This document shows positions 8,490 through 14,454 of a stretch of DNA of 23,770 nucleotides, piece by piece. A program made the position numbers and the translations under genes. Source of the stretch: a virus. The number at the start of each line of letters is the position of its first letter. The first letter of the stretch is position 1. A model generated the notes under the pieces. It was given only the letters and a program-made list of their open reading frames with translations. It made no database searches and was not told the DNA's origin. The stretch is from IMG/VR virus record IMGVR_UViG_3300010430_000454, positions 1-23,770 of that record, one strand, 5' to 3'.

Positions 8490-8496
8490 ACTTCAT
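8476..8496 (+). other. 8-bp hairpin across the gp67 stop codon
   Basis: Perfect inverted repeat ATGAAGTC (8476-8483) / GACTTCAT (8489-8496) with a 5-base loop that holds most of the TAG stop. No T-tract follows, so it is not a standard terminator. It could affect RNA stability or processing between gp67 and the next gene. Confidence 0.55.
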
Positions 8497-8532
8497 AAAG
8501 TAATAAAAATTGCAACTTAAAGAATTAATTTG

Positions 8533-8540
8533 TATAAATA
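8533..8540 (+). promoter_or_regulatory. T4-type late promoter box TATAAATA before the gp68-position gene
   Basis: Perfect TATAAATA 19 bases before the ATG at 8560, in an AT-rich 70-base gap. The predicted start near 8546 leaves a short leader that contains the GAGGAA Shine-Dalgarno. It would serve the protease, scaffold and capsid genes down to the terminator at 11889. Confidence 0.88.
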
Positions 8541-8559
8541 ATAAGTACTGAGGAAACTA

Positions 8560-8763
8560 ATGAAAACTTTTCAAGAGATTCGTGAGGCAAAAAAACCTCA
8601 AGGTAAGGTTGTCTTCAATAAGAAGATTGACAAAGTGCCCGTGGTAATCACGAAAGGTACAAAAGGTTTCGATGTGCACATTGACGGTGACTTTTTAGAC
8701 ACCTTCAAGTCACAGAAAGAGGCAGAAAAAACTGCACAAACAGTTGTAAAGGAACTGAGATAA
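8560..8763 (+). CDS. Small basic protein in the gp68 position (prohead core?)
   Basis: 67 aa, rich in Lys (MKTFQEIREA, then KVPVVITKGTKGFDVHIDGD, DTFKSQKEAEKTAQTVVKEL). I do not recognise a clear T4 homologue by sequence; T4 gp68, a prohead core protein of 141 aa, occupies this place between gp67 and gp21. Residues 7-9 (I-R-E, followed by Ala) fit the gp21 cleavage rule (I/L-x-E), which would support a core role, but the motif is short. First gene behind a perfect late box with Shine-Dalgarno GAGGAA. Its TAA is directly followed by the gp21 ATG. Coding status is strong; the function is inferred from position. Confidence 0.72.
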   Translation: MKTFQEIREAKKPQGKVVFNKKIDKVPVVITKGTKGFDVHIDGDFLDTFKSQKEAEKTAQTVVKELR

Positions 8764-9423
8764 ATGAAATTAATTAGCGAATACTACGAAAACGATATTC
8801 AATGTATCGTAGAGAAAAAAGAAGACGGTGAAAAGAAGTACGTCATCGAAGGCGTATTCGCTCAAGCAGATCAAAAAAACCGTAACGGACGTGTCTACCC
8901 TAAACCAATTATGGAAAGGGCAGTAGGTAAGTACGTTAAGGAACAGGTTAGCAAGAAACGTGCAGTAGGGGAACTAAACCACCCCGAAGGCCCGACTGTT
9001 AACTTGGATAAAGTTTCACACCTTATTACTGACCTCAAATTTGAGGGAAATAATGTGGTTGGAAAGGCACAAATACTTGATACCCCTATGGGTAAGATCG
9101 TGAAAGGTCTTCTTGAGGGTGGTGTTCAATTAGGTGTGTCAACTCGTGGTATGGGAAGTCTAGAGAACCGAAATGGTGTCGCATACGTTAAAGATGATTT
9201 TCATCTTGCAACGGTGGACATAGTGCAAGACCCCTCCGCACCTGACGCTTTTGTTAATGGTATCATGGAAGGTGTAGATTGGGTTTGGAATAACGGCATT
9301 TTGGAACCTCAGATAATTGAACAGATTGAGACAGAAATAAAAACAGCACCGAAGGCGTACAGTTCTGCTGTACAAATTCGAGAGTTTAAGAATTTCCTCT
9401 CGTTAATCAAATCTAAAATATAG
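8764..9423 (+). CDS. 21: Prohead core protease gp21 homologue
   Basis: 219 aa (T4 gp21 is 212). Serine protease of the T4 type that cleaves core proteins and the capsid N-terminus during head maturation. The family blocks are complete: GVFAQADQKNRNGRVYPKPI (30-49), catalytic His73 in GELNHPEGPTVN, catalytic Ser126 in GVSTRGMGSLE, and LATVDIVQDPSAPDAFVNG (148-166), which holds candidate third residues D152 and D156. The C-terminal tail is likely removed by self-cleavage, as in T4. The ATG follows the previous stop with no gap, so translation is probably coupled. Confidence 0.95.
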   Translation: MKLISEYYENDIQCIVEKKEDGEKKYVIEGVFAQADQKNRNGRVYPKPIMERAVGKYVKEQVSKKRAVGELNHPEGPTVNLDKVSHLITDLKFEGNNVVGKAQILDTPMGKIVKGLLEGGVQLGVSTRGMGSLENRNGVAYVKDDFHLATVDIVQDPSAPDAFVNGIMEGVDWVWNNGILEPQIIEQIETEIKTAPKAYSSAVQIREFKNFLSLIKSKI

Positions 9424-9432
9424 GAGTCTATA

Positions 9433-10479
9433 ATGACTGATGAAACTAAAGTCGAAGTAGAACTTCACGATGAACTTGATAACGATATCGTGGAGGAAAC
9501 TCTCGAAGAAGCCGCACCGAAAGGTTCCGGTACTTCAGGCGGAAAGGAACCAGATGGTGCCGTATCCGAACCTGAGTCTGTAGCATCTGTTGATAAGGCT
9601 GCTGACGCAACTAAACAGGCACCTGTGCCTAAGACTAAAGCAGGCATGATCTCTGCTATGTACGGTAAGATGAACGCCATGAAAAAGGTGGATCTTCAAG
9701 CTGCATATGGTAAGATGATGGGTGAAGAAGTCGAAGTACAGGACGAAGTAGTTGTAGAAACTCAAATTGATACTGGAGCAGAACTTGAACAAGTCATGGA
9801 ATCAGAGGCAACTCTGTCTGACGAATTCAAGGAAAAGACTTCAATTATCTTTGAGGCGGCAGTTAAGTCTAAGTTGTCAGAAGAAGTTTCTCGTTTAGAG
9901 GAGCAATACAAAGAAGAGTTGGCAGAAGAAGTATCTTCTATCAAGTCTGAACTTGTAGAGAAAGTTGACAGCTACCTGAACTACGTAGTTGAAACTTGGA
10001 TGGAAGATAATAAAGTCGCAGTTCAGAACGGTCTCCGTACTGAAATTGCAGAAGGCTTTATGAACAAGATGAAGGATCTATTCGTAGAATCTTACATTGA
10101 CGTTCCTGAAACCAAGGTAGACCTAGTGGACGAACTAGCAGGTCAAGTTGAAGAACTCGAAGAGTCTCTCAACAAGCAAACTGGTGAGTCTATCAAGTTG
10201 AGCGAAGAACTCGAACAGTACAAGCGTGATGCAATCATTGCAGAAGCTGCTCGTGGTCTAGCAGACACCCAAAAAGAAAAGTTAGCAGAATTGGTAGAAG
10301 GCATTGAATTTGACGAAGATTTCGAGTCAAAGGTTGCCACTGTCAAATCATCTTACTTTACAAAAACCGTAAGTGAGGAAGTGGAAATCGTAGACGAAGA
10401 ACCTGAGACAACTGTCGAAGTATCTTCTGCAATGGATTCTTACCTCTCTGCAATCCGTAAAACATCTCGATCTCAATAA
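9433..10479 (+). CDS. 22: Main prohead scaffold protein gp22 homologue
   Basis: 348 aa (T4 gp22 is 269). Forms the inner scaffold on which gp23 assembles and is then degraded by gp21. It is extremely acidic with long predicted coiled coils (about 110-200 and 225-285). A marine-type segment TKAGMISAMYGKMNAMKK and AAYGKMMGEE lies at about 70-100, before the coiled coils. The C-terminus SAMDSYLSAIRKTSRSQ matches the basic scaffold end expected to touch the shell. Residues 24-29 (LEEAAP) resemble the capsid cleavage site LTEAAP. Shine-Dalgarno TAGGAG lies just before the ATG; gp23 follows after ten bases. Confidence 0.92.
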   Translation: MTDETKVEVELHDELDNDIVEETLEEAAPKGSGTSGGKEPDGAVSEPESVASVDKAADATKQAPVPKTKAGMISAMYGKMNAMKKVDLQAAYGKMMGEEVEVQDEVVVETQIDTGAELEQVMESEATLSDEFKEKTSIIFEAAVKSKLSEEVSRLEEQYKEELAEEVSSIKSELVEKVDSYLNYVVETWMEDNKVAVQNGLRTEIAEGFMNKMKDLFVESYIDVPETKVDLVDELAGQVEELEESLNKQTGESIKLSEELEQYKRDAIIAEAARGLADTQKEKLAELVEGIEFDEDFESKVATVKSSYFTKTVSEEVEIVDEEPETTVEVSSAMDSYLSAIRKTSRSQ

Positions 10480-10489
10480 GGAAAAAACT

Positions 10490-11848
10490 ATGAATTCTTA
10501 CGATCAACTAATCGAGAAGTGGTCTCCCGTCCTGAACGAAAGTTCTGCAGGCGAGATTAAAGATCACCAACGTAAAGCAGTAACCGCTGCTATTCTCGAA
10601 AACCAAGAACGTGCTATGGCCGAAGAGCAAGCACAACACGAAGGTTTTGGTGGACTGACTGAAGCTGCCCCAGGCAACAACACGACTTCTGCTGCAAACT
10701 GGAACCCTGTACTCATCTCACTAGTAAGACGTGCAATGCCTAACCTTATGGCATATGACGTGTGTGGTGTACAACCTATGTCTGGCCCAACTGGTCTCAT
10801 CTTTGCGATGAAGGCACGTTACGGTGCAGGATCAACTTCAAGCCGTGAGGCATTGTTTAACGAAGCAGAGACTCAGTTCTCTGGTGATCGTACTGGTACT
10901 CATGACTCAGACAATGCGTCTGGTTTCAACGGTATCTCTGACGATTCTTCTAACGCTGCTCCAGTACGTACTACTGACTCAAGTGTTGACGATTCACGTC
11001 TAACTGCACTTGCTGCCGGTGGAATGACTACTGCAACTGCAGAAGCATTGGGTGACGGTGTTGGTGCTCCTTTCGCAGAAATGGGTTTCACCATCGAAAA
11101 AGCAACCGTGACTGCACAGTCTCGTGCGCTGAAAGCCGAGTACAGTTTGGAACTCGCACAAGACCTTAAAGCGATTCATGGTCTTGACGCAGAAACCGAA
11201 CTTGCGAATATCCTTTCAACTGAGATCCTTGCGGAAATCAACCGTGAAGTTATTCGTACAATCAACTCTCAAGCTAAGACTGGTGCGTTACAAGCTAACG
11301 TTACTACGAAAGGTATTTTTGACCTTTCTTCTGACGCTGACGGACGTTGGTCTGCAGAGAAGTTCAAGGGTCTTGTAGTACAGATTGACCGTGAATGTAA
11401 CGTAATTGCAAAAGAAACTCGTAGAGGAAAGGGTAACGTAGTTATCTGTTCTTCAGACGTTGCTACTGCACTTGCTGCTTCCGGTATGTTGGACTACACT
11501 CCTGCAATGTCTACTAACCTTCAGGTTGATGACACTGGTAACACCTTTGCAGGTACTTTGAACGGACGTGTACGTGTTTACATCGATCCATATGCTTCTA
11601 CTGACTACATCACTGTAGGTTACAAGGGAACTAACGCATATGACGCAGGTGTATTCTACTGCCCATACGTACCTCTCCAAATGGTTAAAGCCGTTGGTGA
11701 AGATACGTTCCAGCCAAAAATCGGGTTTAAGACTCGTTACGGAATGGCTTCAAACCCATTTGTTGGTGCAACTCCTAGTTCCGGTCTTGCCGCTGCTAAG
11801 AGCAACCAGTACTACCGTATCTTCCGAGTAGACAACATCTTAACGTAA
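10490..11848 (+). CDS. 23: Major capsid protein gp23 homologue
   Basis: 452 aa (T4 gp23 is 521, marine relatives are shorter). HK97-fold shell protein. The N-terminal propeptide (WSPVLNESSAGEIKDHQRKA) ends at a likely gp21 site L56-T57-E58 before AAPG. Then come the hallmark blocks NWNPVLISLVRRAMPNLMAYD, GVQPMSGPTGLIFAMKARYG, AEYSLELAQDLKAIHGLDAE, NREVIRTINSQAKTGA and the C-terminal FKTRYGMASNPF. Excellent Shine-Dalgarno AAGGAAAA. A strong terminator follows 40 bases after the stop. No gp24 vertex paralogue is present in the window. Arg is mostly encoded by CGT, in line with the phage tRNA-Arg(ACG) at the window end. Confidence 0.97.
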   Translation: MNSYDQLIEKWSPVLNESSAGEIKDHQRKAVTAAILENQERAMAEEQAQHEGFGGLTEAAPGNNTTSAANWNPVLISLVRRAMPNLMAYDVCGVQPMSGPTGLIFAMKARYGAGSTSSREALFNEAETQFSGDRTGTHDSDNASGFNGISDDSSNAAPVRTTDSSVDDSRLTALAAGGMTTATAEALGDGVGAPFAEMGFTIEKATVTAQSRALKAEYSLELAQDLKAIHGLDAETELANILSTEILAEINREVIRTINSQAKTGALQANVTTKGIFDLSSDADGRWSAEKFKGLVVQIDRECNVIAKETRRGKGNVVICSSDVATALAASGMLDYTPAMSTNLQVDDTGNTFAGTLNGRVRVYIDPYASTDYITVGYKGTNAYDAGVFYCPYVPLQMVKAVGEDTFQPKIGFKTRYGMASNPFVGATPSSGLAAAKSNQYYRIFRVDNILT

Positions 11849-11888
11849 GTTGAGATAAGAAATAGAATCTCGTTCAGGGATCTTTTCG

Positions 11889-11916
11889 GGGGAGTCGCAA
11901 GACTCCCCTTTTTTTT
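11889..11916 (+). terminator. Strong rho-independent terminator after gp23
   Basis: Perfect 8-bp GC-rich stem GGGGAGTC / GACTCCCC closed by a GCAA (GNRA) tetraloop and followed by eight T. It ends the head-gene transcript. The remaining bases to 11985 show no clear promoter; TATATAG at 11920 is only a poor late-box match. Confidence 0.95.
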
Positions 11917-11985
11917 GCCTATATAGAAGAGACATGGTAGTCAATAAACGAATGGAAGCGCACACCTCAACACGAGGACTATGAC

Positions 11986-12429
11986 ATGAGAGCAGTTCTG
12001 TTCTTACTACTGGTTCCGTTTTTGGCTCAAGCAGAAACGGTAATTAACTATGACGATGGGTCTACGTATACTCTCAAAGAAAATCAAGAGATCTATATCA
12101 GTACACCAAATAGTTCTTTGTTCAAACGTCAATTGATGAATAACAAAGATACATTTTTCCGTGTACAAAAACCTTGGACTAAAAGAGACTATGTACCACA
12201 ACCACAGGATCCGTATCAAATCGGTTCTGTTGCGTGGTGTGAATCATATGTCCCTTGGAGTGAAGGGTTAACTTTCGATATGATCTCTTGGCAACGTGCA
12301 TGTGATACCAACAATGATGGTAAATATGTATTCTGTGATGACTATACACCCACTTCTGAAAGTTTGGGATTTGGATATTCACAACCAACAGATGATGATG
12401 ATCGGTATGATGAAGAGTGTGGAGACTAA
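11986..12429 (+). CDS. Exported acidic protein with a calcium-loop-like motif, unknown function
   Basis: 147 aa. Residues 1-16 (MRAVLFLLLVPFLAQA) are a textbook signal peptide with an AQA cleavage site, so the protein should reach the periplasm or outside. The mature part has four Cys (85, 106, 117, 145). An EF-hand/dockerin-like loop D107-x-N-x-D111-G112 with D118 at position 12 sits between Cys106 and Cys117; the tail is Asp-rich. I recognise no family. It lies alone between the gp23 terminator and another terminator, with AGGA upstream of the ATG. Calcium binding and disulfides are inferences. It could act in lysis, superinfection exclusion or as a virion decoration. Confidence 0.78.
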   Translation: MRAVLFLLLVPFLAQAETVINYDDGSTYTLKENQEIYISTPNSSLFKRQLMNNKDTFFRVQKPWTKRDYVPQPQDPYQIGSVAWCESYVPWSEGLTFDMISWQRACDTNNDGKYVFCDDYTPTSESLGFGYSQPTDDDDRYDEECGD

Positions 12430-12432
12430 AAT

Positions 12433-12459
12433 AGGGGGGTAACACCCCCTTTCTTTTTG
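12433..12459 (+). terminator. Rho-independent terminator after the exported protein
   Basis: GGGGGT (12435-12440) pairs with ACCCCC (12444-12449) around an AAC loop, extended by weaker A/T and G-T pairs, then TTTCTTTTT. It abuts the late promoter box at 12460 with no spacer. Confidence 0.85.
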
Positions 12460-12467
12460 TATAAATA
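12460..12467 (+). promoter_or_regulatory. T4-type late promoter box TATAAATA immediately before the HExxH gene
   Basis: Perfect TATAAATA ending six bases before the ATG at 12473. With T4 late spacing (box about -13 to -6) the predicted transcript start falls on or next to that ATG. No terminator is visible between here and 16877, so UvsY and UvsW could be read from it. Confidence 0.8.
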
Positions 12468-12472
12468 GTAGT

Positions 12473-12883
12473 ATGAAAAAGATAAACGACATACTATCAC
12501 TCGCAAATCCTTACATTGGAATACTCTTTATTGCAATGGGGTTGATCTATGGATGTTCTGAGAGACAATCCGATGAAGCACCGGACGGATACTACTTCGA
12601 ACAACCAGAATACGTCAAGACAGAACTGGAAGTAAAAATGGTCTTGTTTAAAGAGAAGTCAGAGTTTCGCAAAGTTGCGATGGAAAAAGGAGCATGGAAT
12701 GACGGTACTGTACAAGCGTTTGGGACTATCAATCCAGACGGTAACTCTTGCACCATATACACATATGATGCTACCGTGAAGTATCAACCACACTATTGGG
12801 GTCATGAACTTGCACACTGCGTTTATGGAAGGTGGCACCAAGAACAGAACGCAAAGAGAGCACAACAGGCAAGGTTCGACTAA
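12473..12883 (+). CDS. Lipoprotein-like protein with HExxH metallopeptidase motif
   Basis: 136 aa. An N-terminal hydrophobic stretch (residues 13-27, PYIGILFIAMGLIYG) is followed by Cys28. IYGC is close to a lipobox but has Tyr at -2, so either a lipoprotein or a single membrane anchor. The C-terminal part holds H111-E-L-A-H115 and His122 (HELAHCVYGRWH), the zinc-binding pattern of many metallopeptidases. The spacing is one residue longer than the metzincin HExxHxxGxxH. The likely active domain faces the periplasm. No Shine-Dalgarno precedes the ATG, and a late promoter box ends six bases upstream. The stop overlaps the next ATG (TAATG). Peptidase activity and target are inferred; a cell-envelope or virion-processing role is possible. 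Confidence 0.75.
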   Translation: MKKINDILSLANPYIGILFIAMGLIYGCSERQSDEAPDGYYFEQPEYVKTELEVKMVLFKEKSEFRKVAMEKGAWNDGTVQAFGTINPDGNSCTIYTYDATVKYQPHYWGHELAHCVYGRWHQEQNAKRAQQARFD

Positions 12884-13374
12884 TGGCATTAACAACAAAT
12901 CTAAACTATCTACAACCTACTGGATTCAAGTTTGTTATCAGTAGGGATAACTATTCTAATATAGAATATTTTGCACAGTCTTTCACACATCCGGGCGCTT
13001 CAGTATCTCCGGTAGAGATTCCTACCAGACGTGTCAATCGTGTCCCTCTTGCAGGAGACAAGATCAACTACGGTGAGATGACGGTTGAAATTATCCTTGA
13101 TGAGAACATGTCTGCATACAAAGAGATGCAAGCTTGGTTGGAGAGGATTGTAAATGATGGTCACGTGGAGTACGATACTGCTACCAAGAAGGCTACTGCA
13201 TCTGACATTACTATCATGATCCTTTCTTCACATAACAACACGAATGTCAAGATTAAGTACCACGACTGCATACCCACAAACATTGGACAGATAACCCTCG
13301 CATCCAACGTGCAAGATGTTGCGTTCACCACCTTCAACACATCATTCAGGTTTAGTACATTTGAGATAATTTAG
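12883..13374 (+). CDS. Tail-tube-fold structural protein (gp19/gp54 family paralogue)
   Basis: 163 aa from the ATG in the TAATG overlap at 12883; an upstream in-frame start inside the HExxH gene is less likely. Blocks resemble gp19 of this phage: AGDKINYGEMTVEIILDEN followed by MQAWLERI aligns with AGDRTFETWTVTVINDTDF followed by MERWMNGI, and the ends share a PT[SN][IV]G turn before the last strands. Such second tube-like genes occur after gp23 in marine T4-like phages. A role as tube initiator or completion protein (like T4 gp54 or gp3) is inference; another option is a baseplate hub component. It sits well away from gp18/gp19, in a transcript with recombination genes. Confidence 0.8.
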   Translation: MALTTNLNYLQPTGFKFVISRDNYSNIEYFAQSFTHPGASVSPVEIPTRRVNRVPLAGDKINYGEMTVEIILDENMSAYKEMQAWLERIVNDGHVEYDTATKKATASDITIMILSSHNNTNVKIKYHDCIPTNIGQITLASNVQDVAFTTFNTSFRFSTFEII

Positions 13375-13375
13375 T

Positions 13376-14005
13376 ATGCAGGTTTGTGATATCAGGAACC
13401 CACGGGTTCTTGAACTATTAGAAAGATTTCGTTATTTGTTCATTGATAAGTATGATGTGACCAAAACTAACCACATGTTTGGAAAAGAAGATTCCGCAGA
13501 ATACTTTACTTCTCCCTTCTATCGTGATATAATAGTAGGGATGGGTAGAGACCATGATGGTTCACCTGAGTGTGCACGTTCATATCCTTTAAAACCAGAT
13601 CATTACAAAGGTGATGATCCGGAGTACAGGGAAGACTTCATGAAGATAGACGAGGCACTCAAGTGGGAACTTGGTATAGAGAATAATGCATTGTCTCAAC
13701 TCTACCCACCAGAAGGATTTATAGCATGGCACAACAATGCGAACGCCATAGGATACAATCTAATCTTCACTTGGTCAGAGACCGGAGAAGGGTGGTTTAA
13801 GTATCTTGATAAATATGGTAATGAGATTATGATCAAGGACAAGAAAGGTTGGAGTCTCAAGGCAGGTTACTTCGGTAACTATGATGATGGTAAAGTATGT
13901 TACCACAGTGCCTATACAAAGTGTTGGAGATTAACTTCATCACACATTGTTGCACATGATGTAGATTATTGGAAAGACTGTATTGAAATGATTGGAGAAA
14001 TATAA
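13376..14005 (+). CDS. Possible 2OG-Fe(II) oxygenase-like protein, unusual metal motif
   Basis: 209 aa. The C-terminal half has the look of a double-stranded beta-helix: YPPEGFIAWHNNANAIGYNL (110-129), ETGEGWFKYLD, KKGWSLKAGYFG and CYHSAYTKCWRLTSSHIV (175-192). H119, H177 and R185 are placed like the proximal His, distal His and cosubstrate Arg of 2-oxoglutarate oxygenases. The usual H-x-D is here H119-N-N121, so activity is uncertain. The N-terminal 100 residues are charged and unrecognised. It starts two bases after the upstream gene and overlaps the UvsY start by one base. It may be a binding protein rather than an enzyme. Confidence 0.6.
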   Translation: MQVCDIRNPRVLELLERFRYLFIDKYDVTKTNHMFGKEDSAEYFTSPFYRDIIVGMGRDHDGSPECARSYPLKPDHYKGDDPEYREDFMKIDEALKWELGIENNALSQLYPPEGFIAWHNNANAIGYNLIFTWSETGEGWFKYLDKYGNEIMIKDKKGWSLKAGYFGNYDDGKVCYHSAYTKCWRLTSSHIVAHDVDYWKDCIEMIGEI

Positions 14006-14454
14006 TGTTGTTGGATCTTGAGTCCATTCTAGAAGAGTGGAAAGTAGACTGTGAAATTAGTGATGCTGAGTTAGACAAGAACTCTCGTAACACCCCCAAG
14101 CTACACCAAAAGTATCTGGACTATCTGTCCCGAACCAAGTTGAATTTAAAACGAGCAGAACATCAACAGATGGTTTTTTTGAAAGAGAAGTGGCACTACT
14201 ACAATGGTTCCATGGATGAGTCTGCTATACGAGAGAAGGGATGGGATCCAGACCCGTTCGATGGACTACGTGTACTGAAGGGTGACATGGATCGTTACTA
14301 TGATGCAGATCCGGAGATTCAAAAGTCCGAAGAGAAGATCGCATACCTGAAGACCGTAATCGACACACTTAAAGAAATACTAGATAATCTTAAATGGAGA
14401 CATCAAACCATTAAGAACATCATTGATTGGAGACGATTGCAAGCAGGTGGATAA
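14005..14454 (+). CDS. uvsY: Recombination mediator UvsY homologue
   Basis: 149 aa (T4 UvsY is 137). In T4 it loads the UvsX recombinase onto gp32-covered single-stranded DNA. It follows the T4 protein in layout: acidic N-terminus DLESILEEWKVDCEIS, then YLDYLSRTKLNLKRAEHQQM, a KWHYYNG block (T4 RLDYYSG), and a C-terminal helix LKWRHQTIKNIIDWRRLQAG (T4 FAIKHIQDMRAFEAG). GGAG precedes the ATG. It overlaps the end of the upstream gene by one base and the UvsW start by eight. Adjacent uvsY-uvsW genes are also found in T4, although in reverse order. Confidence 0.9.
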   Translation: MLLDLESILEEWKVDCEISDAELDKNSRNTPKLHQKYLDYLSRTKLNLKRAEHQQMVFLKEKWHYYNGSMDESAIREKGWDPDPFDGLRVLKGDMDRYYDADPEIQKSEEKIAYLKTVIDTLKEILDNLKWRHQTIKNIIDWRRLQAGG

